Shown piece by piece: positions 5,301 to 6,481 of a DNA stretch of 6,481 bases (the stretch's first letter is position 1; each line of letters opens with the position of its first letter). Origin of the DNA: an uncultured Bacteroidota bacterium (GTDB lineage Bacteria; Bacteroidota; Bacteroidia; Chitinophagales; Chitinophagaceae); contig CAMLKS010000140.1 in NCBI GenBank assembly GCA_946480675.1, forward strand, positions 1-6,481, written 5' to 3'. The notes beneath the pieces were generated by a model. It did not search any database and had not been told where the DNA came from. It saw only the letters and a program-made list of their open reading frames with translations. The position numbers were made by a program, and so were the translations under genes.

Positions 5301-6323
5301 CTATCCCAGGTCTTTCATCATAGCCGCAAACGAAATAATATCCTCGTCTGCAGTATCGAAGCTACACATGAAGCGTGCCTCGTTGGTAGCTTCTTTCCAT
5401 ATATAGAATGGATACTTTGCCTGCAAGGTTTCATTCCAGCTAACGGGTAGCTCTGCAAATACGGCATTGGCCTGCACCGGTTTGGTAACACGCACTTGTG
5501 GATATTGCGATATGGATTGGGAAAGCAACTGCGCCATAGCATTGGCATGCAGTGCATGCTTACGCCAGGTTTCATCGCGCAGCATGACTTCAAACTGTGC
5601 TGCTATAAAGCGGGTTTTAGATGCCAGCTGCATGCTTTGCTTATGCTTGTAGGCAATATGCTCTTTCAGTTCTTTATTGAATACCACTACCGCCTCGCCA
5701 AACATCATACCTGCTTTGGTACCGCCCAGTGATAGTATATCAACACCTGCGTGGGTCGTTATATCTTTCAGTTGGCAGCCGAGGCCGGCAGCAGCATTGA
5801 AGAAGCGAGAGCCATCTACATGCGTATATAAACCATGTGCTTTGGCAAGCGTGGTTAGTTCTTTTATTTCATCGGGGGTGTATACCGTCCCGTATTCTGT
5901 AGACTGCGTAAGCGATAGCAACTTTGTTTGTGCATAATGTATATCACCTTTGCGTATCAGTCGTTGTTTGATAACATCGGCAGTTAGCTTACCGTTCTCA
6001 TTGCTTGCCAGCGGAAAGAAGCGGCAGCCTGTAAAGGTTTCAGGCGCGGCAGATTCATCGTTGTAGATATGCGATATATCGGCACACAGCACAGAATTGT
6101 AAGACTGTGTAGCACTGCTAATGCTCAGCACATTGGCACCCGTACCGTTGAATACGAAGTACACATCTACATCGGCATCCAGCACTTCGCGAAACTGCTT
6201 GCGTACACGTTCGGTAATGTCATCGGCACCATAAGAGCGGGCATGTTGCTGGTTGGCTGCTGTAAGTGCTTGCATTACTTCGGGCAATACACCGGCATAG
6301 TTATCGCTGGCAAAAGATTTCAT
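5301..6323 (-). CDS. ltaE: Low-specificity L-threonine aldolase (PLP-dependent)
   Basis: A 340-residue fold-type I PLP enzyme that cleaves L-threonine or L-allo-threonine to glycine and acetaldehyde in the cytoplasm. Visible features: the N-terminal FASDNYAG (4-11), NGTGAN (59-64) for the PLP phosphate, His85 in the ADISHIYNDE segment that stacks on the cofactor, HVDGSR (168-173) with the Asp170 that holds the pyridine nitrogen, and SLGGTKAG (198-205) with Lys203 as the Schiff-base lysine. The length matches the family. The frame stays open to an ATG at 6392, but family proteins begin near MKSFASDNYAG, so the ATG at 6323 is chosen. It is convergent with the PNPOx-like gene with zero bases between stops and divergent from the gene at 6395. 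The enzyme is complete with all catalytic residues; ltaE is given by family. Confidence 0.93.
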   Translation of the reverse strand: MKSFASDNYAGVLPEVMQALTAANQQHARSYGADDITERVRKQFREVLDADVDVYFVFNGTGANVLSISSATQSYNSVLCADISHIYNDESAAPETFTGCRFFPLASNENGKLTADVIKQRLIRKGDIHYAQTKLLSLTQSTEYGTVYTPDEIKELTTLAKAHGLYTHVDGSRFFNAAAGLGCQLKDITTHAGVDILSLGGTKAGMMFGEAVVVFNKELKEHIAYKHKQSMQLASKTRFIAAQFEVMLRDETWRKHALHANAMAQLLSQSISQYPQVRVTKPVQANAVFAELPVSWNETLQAKYPFYIWKEATNEARFMCSFDTADEDIISFAAMMKDLG

Positions 6324-6406
6324 GGGTGTAATATTAGGAAGAATAAATAAAGTGCCGATAATTGTTTGGTGCTTAGTATTTTCGGGCAGCACTCATGAAA
6401 TCTTTT
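6312..6406. repeat. 13-bp inverted repeat at the two divergent gene starts
   Basis: AAAAGATTTCATG (6312-6324) and its exact reverse complement CATGAAATCTTTT (6394-6406) bracket the divergent intergenic region. Each copy contains a start codon, so both genes begin ATGAAATCTTTT (Met-Lys-Ser-Phe). It may be chance from similar N-termini or a shared translation-initiation signal. Confidence 0.6.
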
Positions 6407-6481
6407 TTCAAAGCATACCTGCAGTATACCCGCACCGAACGTATGGGCATCGTAGCATTGCTGCTGATACTGATAGTACTG
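6395..6481 (+). CDS. 5' end of a membrane-anchored protein, possibly ComEA-like helix-hairpin-helix (cut by right edge)
   Basis: An ATG at 6395 opens a frame that runs off the window: 29 residues, beginning MKSFFKAYLQYTRTERMG and continuing into a hydrophobic run IVALLLILIVL (19-29) that looks like a transmembrane or signal-anchor segment. In Bacteroidota, helix-hairpin-helix (ComEA-like) proteins often begin this way: a short amphipathic stretch, an R/K-E-R motif, then one membrane segment. The HhH part would be downstream, so this call rests on resemblance only. It is divergent from the threonine aldolase gene with a 71-bp gap; no convincing promoter box is seen. Confidence 0.5.
   Translation, partial: MKSFFKAYLQYTRTERMGIVALLLILIVL

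Noticed and set aside
6365..6384. TTTG and TATTTTCG boxes as a promoter for the right-edge gene
   Set aside because: The boxes are only 8 bp apart instead of about 19, and the second ends 10 bp before the ATG, so the geometry does not fit.
6324..6392. Extended N-terminus of the threonine aldolase from ATG 6392
   Set aside because: The added 23 residues are not part of the family fold and would fill the divergent promoter region; family proteins start near the Met at 6323.

Overview
The window looks like a stretch of chromosome from a member of the Bacteroidota, probably Chitinophagaceae or a near relative. The evidence is heavy use of ATA for isoleucine, moderate GC, start sites without clear Shine-Dalgarno sequences, promoter-like TAnnTTTG boxes, and protein sequences that read like Bacteroidota versions of their families. 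This is inference; no rRNA or other taxonomic marker is present. Nothing points to a phage, an insertion sequence, CRISPR or a tRNA gene.

Layout: (1) 1-333, minus strand, 5' part of a DinB-family gene running off the left edge. (2) 334-479, control region with a palindromic operator and a promoter facing dinB. (3) 480-1679 and 1776-3038, plus strand, two paralogous DEAD-box RNA helicases, the second RhlE-like. (4) 3096-4070, plus strand, a YafY-type HTH/WYL regulator. (5) 4115-4564, plus strand, a stand-alone GyrI-like ligand-binding protein, followed by a strong hairpin at 4611-4650. (6) 4794-5300, plus strand, a pyridoxamine-5'-phosphate-oxidase-like (general stress protein 26) protein preceded by an AT-rich palindrome. 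(7) 5301-6323, minus strand, a low-specificity L-threonine aldolase whose stop codon directly abuts that of its convergent neighbour. (8) 6395 to the right edge, plus strand, the start of a gene with an N-terminal membrane segment.

The main discovery is a pair of nearly identical operators, TGACA-N6-TGTCA. One lies upstream of the DinB gene (379-394). The other lies at the junction between the WYL regulator and the GyrI-like gene (4063-4078), where it overlaps the regulator's last codons and stop. The shared block is 26 bp with 25 identical. In both, a TTnCTTTG promoter-like box begins exactly 11 bp after the palindrome, in the same orientation towards the controlled gene. The regulator, the GyrI-like protein and the DinB protein therefore look like one small local regulon, interrupted by the helicase pair. 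A plausible theme is sensing and detoxifying a small molecule, but the ligand is unknown.

Several long open frames are start-extended. The operators show that the GTG at 378 and the TTG at 4073 are not real starts, and family N-termini set the starts of helicase 1 (TTG 480), the regulator (GTG 3096) and the threonine aldolase (ATG 6323). A further oddity is that helicase 1 carries His in place of the near-invariant motif V Asp.
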